The notes under the pieces are model-generated. The model saw only the letters and a list, made by a program, of their open reading frames with translations, had not been told where the DNA came from and did no database searches. From Cycas panzhihuaensis (Eukaryota > Cycadophyta), in NCBI GenBank assembly GCA_023213395.1, contig CM041465.1, positions 66,409,741-66,473,740 of the forward strand: DNA of 64,000 bases, written 5' to 3'. The position numbers were made by a program, and so were the translations under genes. Below, one piece after another: positions 11,139 through 22,739 of the stretch (position 1 is its first letter; each line of letters begins with the position of its first letter).

Positions 11139-12009
11139 TAAGAAATGCCTAAGGAAACCTAACTTACCTAGGAACGACTTAATTTATTATTGGGTCCTGG
11201 GAGGAGGCATGCCAAGGATGGCCTTGACTTTGTTAGGATCAATTTGAATACCTTGTATTAAAAAAAGGAATCTAAGGAGTTTACCAACTGTCATGGAAAA
11301 CACATATTTAAGAGGGTTTAGGCTTACATGGTACTCGCAGCATATGTAAAGATGGCCTACAAATCAATAGGATGATAGGCCCTTATGCATGAAAGGCCTA
11401 TCATGTCGTCCATGAAAACCTTGAGAGTTTTGTTAATAAGGTCATGAAAGATAAATTGCATCACACTTTGATAAGTGGCACCTATATTCTTAAGCCTAAA
11501 GGACATCGCTTTGTAAGAAAAGGTACCTGAAGGCATGGTGAAGGTCATCTTGTGATGGTCTTTGGGGGAGATTTGAATTTGATTATATCCTAAGAAGCCA
11601 TCCATCAAGGACATGACTTTAAAATTGACAGTTCAATCAATGATATGATCGATAAAGGGGAGAGGAAAGTTATCCTTAGGACATGTATTGTTGATTTCAT
11701 GGAAGTTAATGCATATATCATCCCATTCTTTTTGGCAATAGGGATGATATTGGAGACCTACTTAGGGTAATCGATGGAAGTAATTAACCCTACATCTAAG
11801 AGTTTCTCCACTTCTATATTCAAGGTAGTTGAAAGTTTTGGATGAGGAGGGCACTATTTTTGCAGCATAGGATGAGCACTCGGGATGGTGGTGAGGTTGT
11901 AGGTGACGATAGAAGGGTCTATTCCCTTCATATCAGAGTAGTCCCATGCAAAAACATCATGGAATTCCTGGAATAGAAGAGTATATTCCTTTGTTTCATC
12001 AGGAGAGCA
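11139..12009 (-). pseudogene. Element B reverse transcriptase (broken)
   Basis: Readable blocks on the minus strand: FAWDYSDMKGIDPSI (about 11900-11960), EVEKLLDVGLITSIDYPK (about 11750-11830), MSLMDGFLGYNQIQISPKDHHK (start 11614), FSYKAMSFRLKNIGATYQ, and the catalytic FMDDM at 11402-11419. Several stops and at least two frame changes separate them. It copies element RNA to cDNA in the virus-like particle. Order and motifs match element A's RT at 19980-20830. Confidence 0.88.
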
Positions 12010-12899
12010 TTATGCTCCCACCTTTATGACCTTACCAGGGGCAAGGACTATGTCCTTGGTTGCCCCCATGCATATGGCATTCCCTTCCTTAAAGTGAAGG
12101 GGGGCCTGGTCAACAACAGGGGGCAAAGAAGAAGAAGATGGATTTGGGTTAGCCAAGGGTGACCCGATAGCTAAGATCTTTTGGTGACCAAGTCTATGGT
12201 GACTAGGAGGGAAATTAGGCATGGACCCTGCTAAATGCTCAAGTAAGGCCTCATCATCCTCAAAGTAGTCTACCCCATGGATAACCATGCTTCAAGGAGA
12301 CAAGGGGTGAGAGGTGGAAGGAGTGGTGAGACCATAGGGGTTGACCCACCATTCGGTGTACTCAAGAGACTCCTTGGAAGGGTCAGAGAGGGTCCTCTTA
12401 TGATAAGTGATAAGAGGTCCCTTCATCTCATCACCTACAATGGGTAGTGAAGTGATATGGGACATAGCATGAGAGGCAAGAGCAATGACATGTGATCTAA
12501 GAGGAAAATTGGTCTCCTTGATGGAAGAGATTTTAGAACGAGACTCGAAATGAAGAGAGTGTCCCCTACTCATGTTTAGAAGGGATATAGGATGAGGAAG
12601 GTCCTTATCCTTGCTATTAGACTCATCGTCGCTAAGCATGGTGAGGTACCCATAGCTCCCTACACCAGTATCAGTGAAGTAGATAAGGTTCAAGGAAGAA
12701 GGGGAAGGACCTTATTCCATTTGAGATGAACCAGGAATGTTGATAGAATAAGTAGATGCATGGCTAGAAGGGCCCTTATTTCCCTTCATCTTGTTACAAA
12801 CTACTTGATAAGGTTGATGGGATTGTTTGGTGGGAGGAGGCTCCTAGGGGACAACCCTTATTCATCCTTCATGGACGAATTAATGTTGCCCCCAATGGG
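12010..12899 (-). pseudogene. Element B protease-RT linker, conserved with element A
   Basis: Two open stretches (12010-12288 and 12292-12693) contain VGSYGYLTMLSDDES, DKDLPHPISLLN, EYTEWWVNPYG, and VIHGVDYFEDDEALLEHL. Element A has clear counterparts at 20936-21703 (VGSYGYLNVLSDDNS, DYIEWWVDHYG, YYFENEKALLEHL). Conservation between the two related elements, mostly by conservative replacement, suggests this was real pol-linker protein. I recognise no domain. Confidence 0.6.
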
Positions 12900-13634
12900 A
12901 TGAACACACAGCCCCCATTGGGTCTAGCCATGGGCATCCAAAGAAGAGGTTGTAGTCAACATCTAGGTTGAGGACTAAAGTATCCATGAGGATAATTTTA
13001 TCCTTGAGGATAAGTAGGGAATAGACATTGATCCCAAGGGTGTCTTTTCACTACCATCATAGCCTTGACACCACCATGGAACCAGTTTGAGGGCTGAGAT
13101 GCCAAGCTATTGCATAATGCATAAGGGCATGGAATTGATGTAAGAACCATTTTCTACAATAGTTTTTTAAAGGGTACATTTTGGTGTGTCGATGGTTATG
13201 GTAAAGGGGTAGTGCCATTAGTGTTCCCTTTTACTGGATGGAGGGAGATCTTTAGGATCAAAGGAGATAATAGGTTCATGACTTGAGGCAATAACCAAGG
13301 CATGAACAGACGTGTCAACTAATCCCAAAGTCTCTAGGAGAAGGGTACATTATTCAGGGTAGATTCTCAAGACATCCATCATGGACATCCCCGCAATTAT
13401 GGTATGGAGCTCATCAATGATGGAGAAGGGTTTCCCCTTCTCGATAGGTTGGAGAAGTGCCCTTCGAAAATTGTAATGACCATGGAACATAGGAATGGTC
13501 TTGGGAAGCATGGGGATTTCTGAAGGAGGGACTTCCAAAGGAGGATCAAGGTGAGGAGTGGAAGAAGAGGTGTTGTTTGCCTCTTTGGCTACTTGGGGCT
13601 GAGTTAAGGCATATAACAGTGTGGTCTTAAGCAT
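12900..13634 (-). pseudogene. Element B aspartic-protease region (broken)
   Basis: The 95-codon stretch 13350-13634 (PMFHGHYNFRRALLQPIEKG, AGMSMMDVLRIYPE) and the following reading into IVENGSYINSMP (about 13125-13160) match element A's DVLRSYLEQ...IIDNGSSVNAMP. That is the place of the retroviral-type D-T/S-G protease motif. In B the active-site Asp reads Glu, so the protease would be inactive. It would cleave Gag-Pol. Stops interrupt the frame around 13100-13340. Confidence 0.6.
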
Positions 13635-13879
13635 TTGAATGAATCTCTTTCCCTTATTTTGGGATCAAGAAGGGGAAGGAGTTTGATAGTTGGGAGAACT
13701 AGAAGAAGAGGAAGAGTTCCTTACACCCTTCCCTTTATCTTACAAGGGGCGAGGGTTTGGGGACCTTCCTCTATTTCGGTTACCCTTTTGTTGGGTGTTA
13801 CAATCACATTCCCCATATTTAGGGAAGGGATCCTTGTAGATGGGTGGGTCTAGGTTAGGTCTAGATGCTCATTTGGGGG

Positions 13880-15901
13880 AAGAGTCATGTTGTGGGGTGG
13901 CTATAGGGTGTTGGGCCCTTCGTGGAAGCACTTCCCATGAACAAAACACCATTTCTTCTCTAAGGAGAAGTCGAGCTTCCTCATTTGAGAAGATTGGGTA
14001 TTATCACCCTTGGGGGGTGTACCTTGAGAAGCTTAGTGAACTAGTTTATGTGAAGTAGGGGATGAAGAGGCTTGAAGTTTAAGCTCCTTCATGGTACATT
14101 CAAAAGAACGTATAACGGAGGTTAGGGGATCGAAGGTCTTTTCTATTAGGTGAGAAGAAGACCTAGGAGGTTGTTGGACTTTTGTTTCACGGGGTGGAGT
14201 AGGTACCTCACACCGTTGTGAGGACCTAAGAGGCTTTTTGATACCCTCTTAGATCTCAATTACCTCAAGGGCCAAGCACTTGGCTATGGTAGAATCACAC
14301 ATTGTCACCCCAATTTTGAGGACTTTAATGTGGATTTTAGGATGAAGGGCATTAATGAAGAGATCTCTCTTTAACTCCTCGGATAGGGTTCCCTTGGTGG
14401 AGTGGAGCAGATCATGGAAGTGTCTCACAAAGTCATGATTCATCTCATCATGATCTTATTTAAGAGATAGGAGAGCCTTCATTCTTCTCTTGAAAGGATG
14501 AGCTATATGAAAATAATTAACAAATTCGTTAATGAGCTACTGGAACGAGTGGATAGAATGTGTGAGAAGGTAATAAAACCATTTAAGGGCATCACCTTGA
14601 AGAGACCGTAGAAAGAGTTTCATCAGGATATGGTTATATACCCAATAATTAATGCACACCATGGAAAATCCTCTAACGTGCTCTATTGAGTCTTGGGATG
14701 AGGCCCCATCAAATTTGGGAACCTTAAGAGGGTGAGGTAGTAAGTTAGTTCTTAGTGCCTCAATGGATAGAGGGGTTGATCTATAATTCACGAAGGGACA
14801 TGCCCCTGGTTAGATCATGGGACCAATGAGAGGTGGAAGAAGAGGTGGGCAAGGTTGACCAAATCCTCCTTAGGAAACTTGGTTTGAAAGGGGATAGGGA
14901 CCTCCTCCTGTTTAGTGAGAAGGTGTTAACGTTGCATTTAAAAGAATTTGTAGAGGAGCATATGGGTATGAGGGACCCATCCCCCCTTGTAGGAAAGGAG
15001 CTTGGGAGATAGTACCTTGGGAGGGGGCTTACCCTCCTTTCAAAGGTGTAGCATGAGAGAAAATATAAGAGGATGGAATGGAGAGGTGTAGAACCAAGTT
15101 TTTCCCATATGGGCCACTTGTAGTTGCCCTAACCCCATATGGGTGCAAGGGGTCTACCCAATAAACTGAAAGGGGGTTTCCCTTACCATGTACGCATGGT
15201 TGAGAAGTATAACCTGGAGGCTCGTAAAGGGAGGGATCCCTAGGTTGAGCTTGGGAATGCATGGGGGCAGGCCCCATACAACTAGAAGTAGGGATGCATG
15301 TTGGTCCTTTAGATCTAATAAGAGGTGGATATACTATGGTTGATAGAGGTGTAGTTGTTTGACTGGATGGGGGCATGCTCAACCCAAGTTGGGAAGAGGA
15401 AATGCCTTGGTTGGTCCCTAAGGAACATGGACCATGGGGAGAGGAAGATGAAGTGAGGGATTCCCTCGTTATAGGTAAGGGAGTCAAATGAGATGGACGA
15501 GGTAGAGCGGATGTGGAAGAAGGAAGCACGATGCATCTCAAGATATTGTCTAACCACTTAGGATGTGATTGGAGGTTGGTAGCTTGGAAGAACTGGTTAA
15601 GGGATTCTAAAACATCTACAGGAGGGGTATTTGCCTAATCATAAGAGGTGGAAGGGTCCTCATATAAGGCAGACCCCACGGGATGATCCTTATGAGGATC
15701 GCCAACAAAGTGGTAGTGCTTTAAGGGAGAAGATGCCTCCACTTCCTAAGTGGAGAGGTGATGGACTTGCGGGTGTTGTTGGTCACCCAGGTAAAAGATA
15801 GGGTCCTCACTCTCTTGGGTGGACCCTTAGAAGGAGGTGGATGACTCATGAGATTTGGAGGCATAGGCATGATATGCCCAATCTGAAGGGAATTCTTCCA
15901 T
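13880..15901 (-). pseudogene. Element B gag (broken)
   Basis: The start ATG at 15901 is supported because element A has the same N-terminus (M-E-x-F-S-x-x-WAYHAY) at 24763. A Pro/Ser-rich N-terminal half (about 15029-15541) is followed by the capsid-like gag core (14249-14791: VPKFDGASSQDSIEHVRGFS, CINYW, GDALKWFYYL, DFVRHFHDLLHS). A degenerate zinc knuckle lies at 13922-13948 (CFVHGKCFH, last Cys lost). Gag forms the particle that packages element RNA. Multiple stops are present. Confidence 0.82.
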
Positions 15902-16132
15902 GGTCAAATCAGGATCTCACGAAGGAAGGGGACGATAAGAGGAGTCTTCCAACAAGGTAGGAAGGCCTCATAAGCGATAATAGAACCATTACATACAATT
16001 TCCCCCCTAGAAATTGGAAGAAAAATAGATAATGTGACAAGTGTTGGGGGTTGCCTAATGCATCGAGGAGAGCTACCGGAGAGGAGGTAGCACCAATAAG
16101 AAGAGAGAGAGGATTAATCCCTTACTAGCAAG
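15902..16132 (-). other. Element B 5' leader between primer site and gag
   Basis: An untranslated leader of about 230 bp. Only short meaningless frames are seen. The corresponding leader of A is 24764-25000. Confidence 0.5.
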
Positions 16133-16150
16133 TCCCCAGTATGGTTGCCA
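16133..16150 (-). promoter_or_regulatory. Primer-binding site of element B
   Basis: On the minus strand TGGCAACCATACTGGGGA begins one base inside the 5' LTR. It resembles the TGGCGACT..CTGGGGA-type sites common in Tat elements. Element A has the same site with TGG decayed to TAG. Confidence 0.7.
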
Positions 16151-16151
16151 G

Positions 16152-19100
16152 TGGAATCACACCTTTAGGGAGCTAACTAAACTTGGATGAGATCAAGACA
16201 AATGATCAAAGATTTTGGTGGCTAGAGACCTACAATGGCAAGTGAAAGAAATCACCCACAAAGGTCATCTTTGCATCAAAACATAGGTTTGAGACCCACA
16301 GATGGTGCACAAACTCCTTTGAGGCATCTCTTACTTGATTTGGAGTAACAGGTGGATGAGGGATCTCCTCAGTTTCTTGAGTAACCTCAAAAGAGGGCCC
16401 TCACATCCTTGGATAGTCGAAGGAGGGAGAAGAAAAGAGAGCGAGGGGATGGCTCCTCATATATAAGGAGTATGAGAGGAGTGACTTTTAGTAGGGAAAA
16501 GGAAAATACACACACACGTAGGTGGTCAAAAGGCTAGCTAGTTCCATGGGTTAGTTGTTGACCCAAAGGCCAAACTAAGGAAGTCTAACTAAGAGAGGTG
16601 ATGAAAGTAAGCAAATAACCTTGAGAGGGGGGTGTCCTCAAGGTGCCAAAACTAGGAGGATCTTAGGAATGGCGAATCAACGAAAGAGATTATCCTTATG
16701 TTTGTGTTTGTTTAGTGGAAGGTAAAGAGATGCAATGTGAAGGTGTGGTGTATATAGTAATATAAGATATTTATACTAAAAAAGATTACCTTTTAAAGTA
16801 ACAAGGTAGTATAAATCTCTCTCTCTTATTTACCTATATATATAACCTCTCTCTCTGTCTTTTGAATGCAAAAAAGGGAGATCATAAAAGATTACTATAT
16901 GGTACAAAGCACATGCAAAGGACGTAAGGTTGCTGGATGATAATGCAACAAGATAGGAGAGATGCAGGCATGCAAATGCATAGGTTTTCACTGCATGCAC
17001 TTTGCAAAGAAACAAGCAAACAAGTGAAGTGCTAGAGACCTATGCTAATCCTTTTTCTTTTCTTTTTTCACTAAATGACATTTAATTAAGGGGAAGAAAG
17101 TAAGAAAGAAAAGCTAGGAAAAGAGAGGCATACCCTAAGTATGGTGGTCGAAGTAGTGCTACCCTTGCAATGCTCGCAATCATAGTCCTTCTCCAACTAT
17201 AGATGGCATAATAGACAAAGTGATAGTGAAGAAGGGGGCTTCCTTACCTTCCTCTGAGATCAAAGGAAAAGAGAATGCAGTACAAAGAAATGTAAAAACA
17301 ACTACAAATCTAATTTATAACTTTGAAAGTAAAAGAAGGAAACCTTTGGAAGGAGGGGAACATACCTGGAATAGAGTTCTCTTTTTTCTCTAAATGCAAT
17401 AAGGAAACCTATAACCAAATGGGGTTTGCCCTTTCCCAAGGGGCACCAAGCATATACAGGGTAGATATGTAATATGGAAAGTGATGTGATGTGACTATCT
17501 TAACTAAAAGAAAATATGTGTGCCACCAATATCACTCTTTATATTTTGTATATTATTTAGCACACGATGTGGAAAAAGAGGGAAGGAGAGAGAAGGGAGA
17601 TGGCTAGCCTTGGAATGGCTAACACTCCAAATTAGAGGTGCTCCATGCTGCCCCCAAGCACTAGGATGAGAGAAAAGATAAATGCAACAAACTTTAAAAT
17701 ACAAGTAAATAAACGATAAACAATGTTGTAAATGTTGTCAAAGTTGCAAAAGCTGCAACATGCAACTTTTGTAAGTTCTACAAGGCTCAAACCAAGTGAC
17801 AAAAGAAGGTATGGAGTGGGGTTAAAACCCCACTCATGTAGGATCTACAGGGTTGGTAACAAGCATGGTAATATGCTACCCATGCTGCTACTAGCAATGA
17901 TCCTCCTTCAGATGGCCCTTTGGGAACTCAAGGGAGGCATGGAGAAGGAAGAGGTGAGGAGAGAAGGGGTTTGCCCTTGAAGAGAATGCTTGTTGGGTAT
18001 AGAACCTTGCCTTTTCTCCTTTCGCTTTCTGTAAATACCTCTTCCTTGTTACCTCCTTGAAGAAACCAAAAATGAGCAGGAAGGAGAAACGAAATAGGTA
18101 AGAACAGGAGTGTTTACCTCTCATTTGCTATAGAAAGGAAGAGAAAAAAAGTTGCAAGAGTATTAAAAAATAATATTTGTGCTACTTAAGGAAAGAGAAG
18201 TAAAGTGCTAACTTAGAAGTGCTAGTTGTGGGTGGATCTAAGGTAGATCCACCTGTGGAATGGGGTAGGGTAGCCACCCCTATGGGGTTTGTAGGTGAAA
18301 ACCCTAACAGAGAAGCAAGTTAGAAGAAAAAACTAGAGTGAGGGAGATAATTGGTACTTGATGGAGTGCTTGGAGCATGATCTTCCCTTCGCTGGCCACA
18401 TTACAAGTTTACAATTGCGTGTCTAGAGCTATAGGAGCCTAGTAGCTAGCTGAGAAGTTGATGTTATAGATTTTATCCTATTGCAAGGTATTTTTTAGAG
18501 AAGTAGTAGAAAAAATAAGTGAGAGACAGGGCAAATGAGGGCATTTTTGGGTTTCTGAACCTAACCCTAGCTCAATCGAGTGATTAGGATTCAGCCTGGA
18601 CTGGGAATAAGTTGCTGCCACATGGTAATTTCATAATAAATGCAAAATTAGCCGTGGAAAAAAAAAAAAAAAAAATTGTAGATAGTTGCCCTATGGTAAA
18701 TATAGTGGCACCCCAAAGTTTACCATGGTACCACGAAGTTTAATGTGGTGTAGCTGAAACATAAGAAAAACAAAGAGAGGGGAGCTTGACAGCTCCAAAA
18801 GAGGGGAAACTTAAGCCCCAAAGAGACATGGTACTCTACCCAAGTGGCAAAAAGGACAACAAATGGACACAAGATGATAATTAATCCTAGGCAGGGTGTC
18901 AGGGGTCATGATGCATTGACAGGTGATGTGATTGGGCTACAGGAGCCAAGCAATACTTGGGAGCATTATGGAGGCAAGGAGGAGGGTTATGCAGTGCCAT
19001 GGGATATGTACCCTTAGATCGTCATAGGCTGAAAAAGTAATATAATGGAATATAGCTAAGAAGTGAATGCATAGTGGTTATGCAGTGAGTCAGTCATCAT

Positions 19101-19218
19101 GTGACATAAATGAAGTGCTTCAATCAACATTTTTGGAGCTAACAAGAGTAGGGATAGAAGCATACCTACACTTACCTGAGTTGACTTTCCCATGTCTATT
19201 CTTAATAGCTGAGAAATA
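16152..19218 (-). repeat. 5' LTR of element B
   Basis: Pairs with 1234-4366. Its end TGGAATCACACC (plus strand) adjoins the primer site. Its other end reads TATTTCTCAG on the minus strand, the TG having mutated to TA. It lacks about 60 bp present at 3940-4010 in the other LTR. It carries the same CT-rich tracts, poly-A run (18658-18676) and GGTACCACGAAGTTTA motifs (18715-18750). Confidence 0.88.
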
Positions 19219-19223
19219 GACCC
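19219..19223. repeat. Target-site duplication of element B, right copy (GACCC)
   Basis: Matches 1229-1233. It is immediately followed by CATCAAAGGA, continuing element A's integrase as in B at 10376. Confidence 0.75.
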
Positions 19224-19979
19224 CATCAAAGGATATCTCGTATAAAACCTTCTTTATGAGGAAGTACTACCTAGTAGTAGCCTTAACTCATGACCTCACC
19301 TTGTCACTAGTGTTAGAATGATACTATTGTTTAGTAAGGTATTGTACAATATCTCCATACCATTCACTATTAGCCAATGGATGGGGCAATGAACCTTGGA
19401 TGGAAAAGATAGGCTCATCAAGCAATGAGTCATCAACGAGAATGTTAGAATAGTTAGGAATGGGGGTGTCAGTTAGATGTTTAATGACCATCATTCCCTT
19501 ATTTGATTTCCTATTGATGATTTGAAAGTTGTATTCCTATAAGAAGACGACCCATTTGCTAGTCCTACTAGTCAAGTCAGACTGGGTTAGGATATATCTC
19601 AAGGGATTGGATTAGATGATCACTTGAGTGGCATTGCTGAGTAAGTAATGCCTAAATTTCTTTGTCACGTGGACCAAGGCAAGGCATTCCTTCTCGGTGG
19701 GAGAGTAATTAAGCTCAATAATGACCAATGTGTAACTGATGAAATAAATGGATCACTCAGTTCCTAAATCATCCTCTTGGGTGAGCATAGCTCCTAAAGA
19801 TTCATCAATATCCAAGGTGTAGAGGATGAAGTGACGGTCAAAGAGAGGGGGTTCCAAGATCGAAGTGGAAGTTAAGGCTCTTTTGAGCTCTTAGAAAGAT
19901 TCCTAGGTTTTAGGACACCAAATGAATGGGGCTCCCTTCTTTAACAAGTTAGCAAGGGGTTTAGTATATATGGCAAAGT
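19224..19979 (-). pseudogene. Element A RNase H and start of integrase (broken)
   Basis: The minus strand gives RALTSTSILEPPLFDRHFILYT and ESLGAMLTQEDDL, then the ELNYSPTEKEC-type block with stops (about 19680-19720), and a linker SEWYGDIVQYLT leading to VLYEISFDG at about 19224-19250, where element B interrupts. Colinear with B 10370-11130. The integrase continues at 1228. Confidence 0.82.
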
Positions 19980-20935
19980 TTTCTAAGAAATTCCTAATGA
20001 AACACAACCTACCCAAGAATGACTTAATTTTCTGTTGTATCTTGGGCAAAGGCATGTCAAGGATGCCCTTGACCTTATTAGGGTCAAACTAGATTCCTTG
20101 CTTAGAAATGAGAAAACCCAAGAGCATGCTAGCTATCACAACAAACACACATTTGAGTGGGTTTAGGCTAATATGATATTTGTGACATCTAGTAAAGATC
20201 ACATGCAAATCTTCAAGGTGATAGGTCCTTTTACGAGAAAGACCCATCATATCATCCATGAAGACCTCGAGGATTTTGTTTATGAGGTTGTGGAAGATGA
20301 ACTACATTGCCCTTTGGTAAGTGGTGCCTACATTTTTGAGTTTAAAGGGCATTGCTTTGTATGCAAAGGTACACCAAGGAGTGGTGAAGGCCATTTTGTG
20401 ATAGTCTTCATGATAAATTTAGATTTAGTTATAACCAGAGAAGCCATCCATCAAGGACATGACTTCAAATCTAGTGACATGATTAATGATTTGATCAATA
20501 AAGGGTAAGGGGAAGTTATCTTTGGGACATGCATTATTGATATCTTATAAATCAATGCATATCTAGATCGTTTCATTCTTTTTAGCAATGAGAATGATAT
20601 TTGAGACCCATTAGGGTAATTGATAGAAGTGATCAACCCTACATCTAAGAGATTTTCAACTTCTATTTTGATGGAAGTGGATAGATTAGGATGGAGAGGG
20701 CACTTCTTTTTCCACACAAGGTGAGCACCCATGATAGTGGTAAGATTGTAGGTGAGAATGAAGGGATATATTCCCTTTATGTCAGTGTGATCCCACGCAA
20801 AAACATCATAGAATTCCTAAAAAAGAGGGGTGTGTTCCTCTATTTCTTCGAGGTAATATCCACTCCCACCTTGAGGATGATGTCCTTAGCTGCCCCAATG
20901 CATATGGCATTTCCCTCCTCGAAATGGAGGGGGGC
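19980..20935 (-). pseudogene. Element A reverse transcriptase (broken)
   Basis: FAWDHTDIKGIYPFI (about 20780-20830) is followed by an open stretch (20451-20732) with CPLHPNLSTSIKIEVENLLDVGLI. Next come LKNVGATYQ and the catalytic FMDDM (20248-20265), then the conserved LGFLISKQGI and the SFLGRLCFIRNF thumb block. Stops and shifts are frequent. Same domain order as B's RT. Confidence 0.86.
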
Positions 20936-21703
20936 TTAGTCAATAGGAAGGGGCAAAGAGGAAATAGGTTGGCTTGGGTCAACTAGGGATGACCCATGGG
21001 CTATGATCATTTGGTAACCAAGCTTATGGTGATTAAGAGAGAGGTTGGGTATGGAGCCTACTAGATGCTCTAACAATGCCTTTTCATTCTCAAAGTAGTA
21101 TATCCCATGGATAGTTATGCTTGGAGAAGATGAGGAACAAGAAGAAAGAGGAGCAGTGGACCCATAATGATCAACCCACCACTCAATATAGTCAAGGGAC
21201 TCTTTATAAAAGTTAGAGGGTGATATCCTATGATGTGTGGCAAGAGGTTCCCTAACCTCATCACTCGAGGGAGGTGATGAAATGGAAGACGAAGTGGCAT
21301 GGGAGGTCACACAAGAGATAGGAATAGCCATGTGTGATTCAGTAGGAGGACTAGGCTCCTTAATGGGAGGGGGTCCAGGTCAGGACTTGGAATAAAGTAA
21401 GTACTTCCTACTTGTGTTTAGGAGGGATACAGGATGAGGGAGGTCCTTGTCCTCACCATGAGAATTGTCATCACTCAAAACATTGAGGTACCCATAGCTC
21501 CCTACACCAATAGAAGAAAAATGAATGAGGTTAGAAGAAGAAGGTGAAGAACCTTCCTTTAGGCAAGATGTGCTAGGGATGTTAATTGTATAAGTAGAAG
21601 CGTAAGTGGATGGGCCTTTATTACCCTTTATTGGATCACAAACCACTTGATGAGACTGGTGTGACTGTCTAGTGTGAGGATGCTCCTGGGAAACAATCTT
21701 CAT
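20936..21703 (-). pseudogene. Element A protease-RT linker
   Basis: Open stretches 20936-21331 and 21380-21703 show VGSYGYLNVLSDDNS, DKDLPHPVSLLN, DYIEWWVDHYG and YYFENEKALLEHL, matching B 12010-12693 in order and spacing. No known domain is recognised. It is probably the poorly conserved Pol linker. Confidence 0.55.
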
Positions 21704-22300
21704 TTGTCCTTTATGGATGAATTTGAGCTATCTTCAATGAAATGAACACATGACTCCCATCTATCGAACCATGGGCATCCCAATAGAAGGTAGCCCATGT
21801 CTACATCAAGGACCATAATGTTAGTGAGGACAGATTTATCCTCAAGGGTAAGAGAAATGGAAGTAGAACCTAAAGGTATTTTCTTGCCACCATTGTAACC
21901 TTGACAAAACCACAGAATTAACTCAAGGGCTGTTATACCTAGCTCCTACATAATGTATAAAGGCATAGCGTTAACAGAAGAACCATTGTCTATAATAGTC
22001 CTTTAGAGAGTTCACTTAGGAGTGTCTATAGATATGGTGAAATGGTAGTACGATTGATGTTCCCTTTCATTGTTCGGTGGGAGATCTTTAAGGTCAAAAG
22101 AGATGACAGGTTCTCGACTTGGGGCAATACCTAAATCATGGATGGATGCATCTACCAACCCTAAAGTCTCCAAGAGGAGAGTGCATTGCTCTAGATAACT
22201 CCTCAAGACATCCATTATGGACATCCTGGCAACTACAATATGAAGCTCATCTATGATAGAGAAGGGTTTCCCTTTTCTCGTTGGTTAGGGAAGTACCCTT
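21704..22300 (-). pseudogene. Element A aspartic-protease region
   Basis: IIDNGSSVNAMP at about 21963-21996 corresponds to the retroelement protease active site, with D-N-G where D-T/S-G is usual. LLLGCPWFDRW (about 21760) fits the second conserved block (I-L-G-x-P-W). Upstream, 22012-22224 reads MSIMDVLRSYLEQ...LVDASIHDLG, shared with B. Internal stops are present. Confidence 0.65.
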
Positions 22301-22739
22301 TGAAAATCATAGTGACCCAGGCAAACAGAGATGGTCTTGGGGAGCAGTGAAATTGCAAAAAGAGGGTTATCCAAAGGAGGATCAAGCCGGGAAGAGGAAG
22401 AAGCACTTGCAACTTCTTTAGTTGCTTGAGGCTAAGTCAAAGCATATAGGGATGTGGTCTCGAGCATCTGAATGACTCTATTTCCCTTATTCCAAGATCA
22501 AGAAGGTGAAGGGATTTGATGGCAAGAACCAAAAGAAGAGGAGGAGCCTCTTGCCCCTTTTCCCTTAGCTTGCATAGGGCAAGGGTTAGGAGATCTTTCT
22601 CTATTTCGATTCCTCCTTTGCTGGGTATACTGATCCCATTCCCTATGTTTGGGAAAGGGATCTCTATGGACAGGTTGGTTTAGGTTAGGCCTAAATGCCT
22701 ATTTGGGTGAAGAATCGTGATGTGGAGTGGGTTTAGGAT

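Larger units (their letters stand above)
1234..19218 (-). mobile_element. Element B: complete, decayed Tat-lineage Ty3/gypsy element nested in A
   Basis: It is about 18 kb, with LTRs at 1234-4366 and 16152-19218. The primer site lies one base inside the 5' LTR and a purine tract sits next to the 3' LTR. Minus-strand order is gag (15901-13880), protease, linker, RT, RNase H, integrase (ends 9274), then almost 5 kb of 3' region holding an antisense plant-mobile-domain-like ORF and an archaeal-type RNase H. Large size, long LTRs, the 3' accessory region and dual RNase H are Tat hallmarks. The two LTRs differ by roughly 15% by eye plus a ~60-bp indel near 3940-4010, so the insertion is old. All frames are broken. 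Confidence 0.88.

Noticed and set aside
15029-15557. 170-codon minus-strand ORF as a host proline-rich protein
   Set aside because: It aligns in order with the Pro/Ser-rich gag N-terminus of element A (23663-24600) and lies between the gag start and the gag core.
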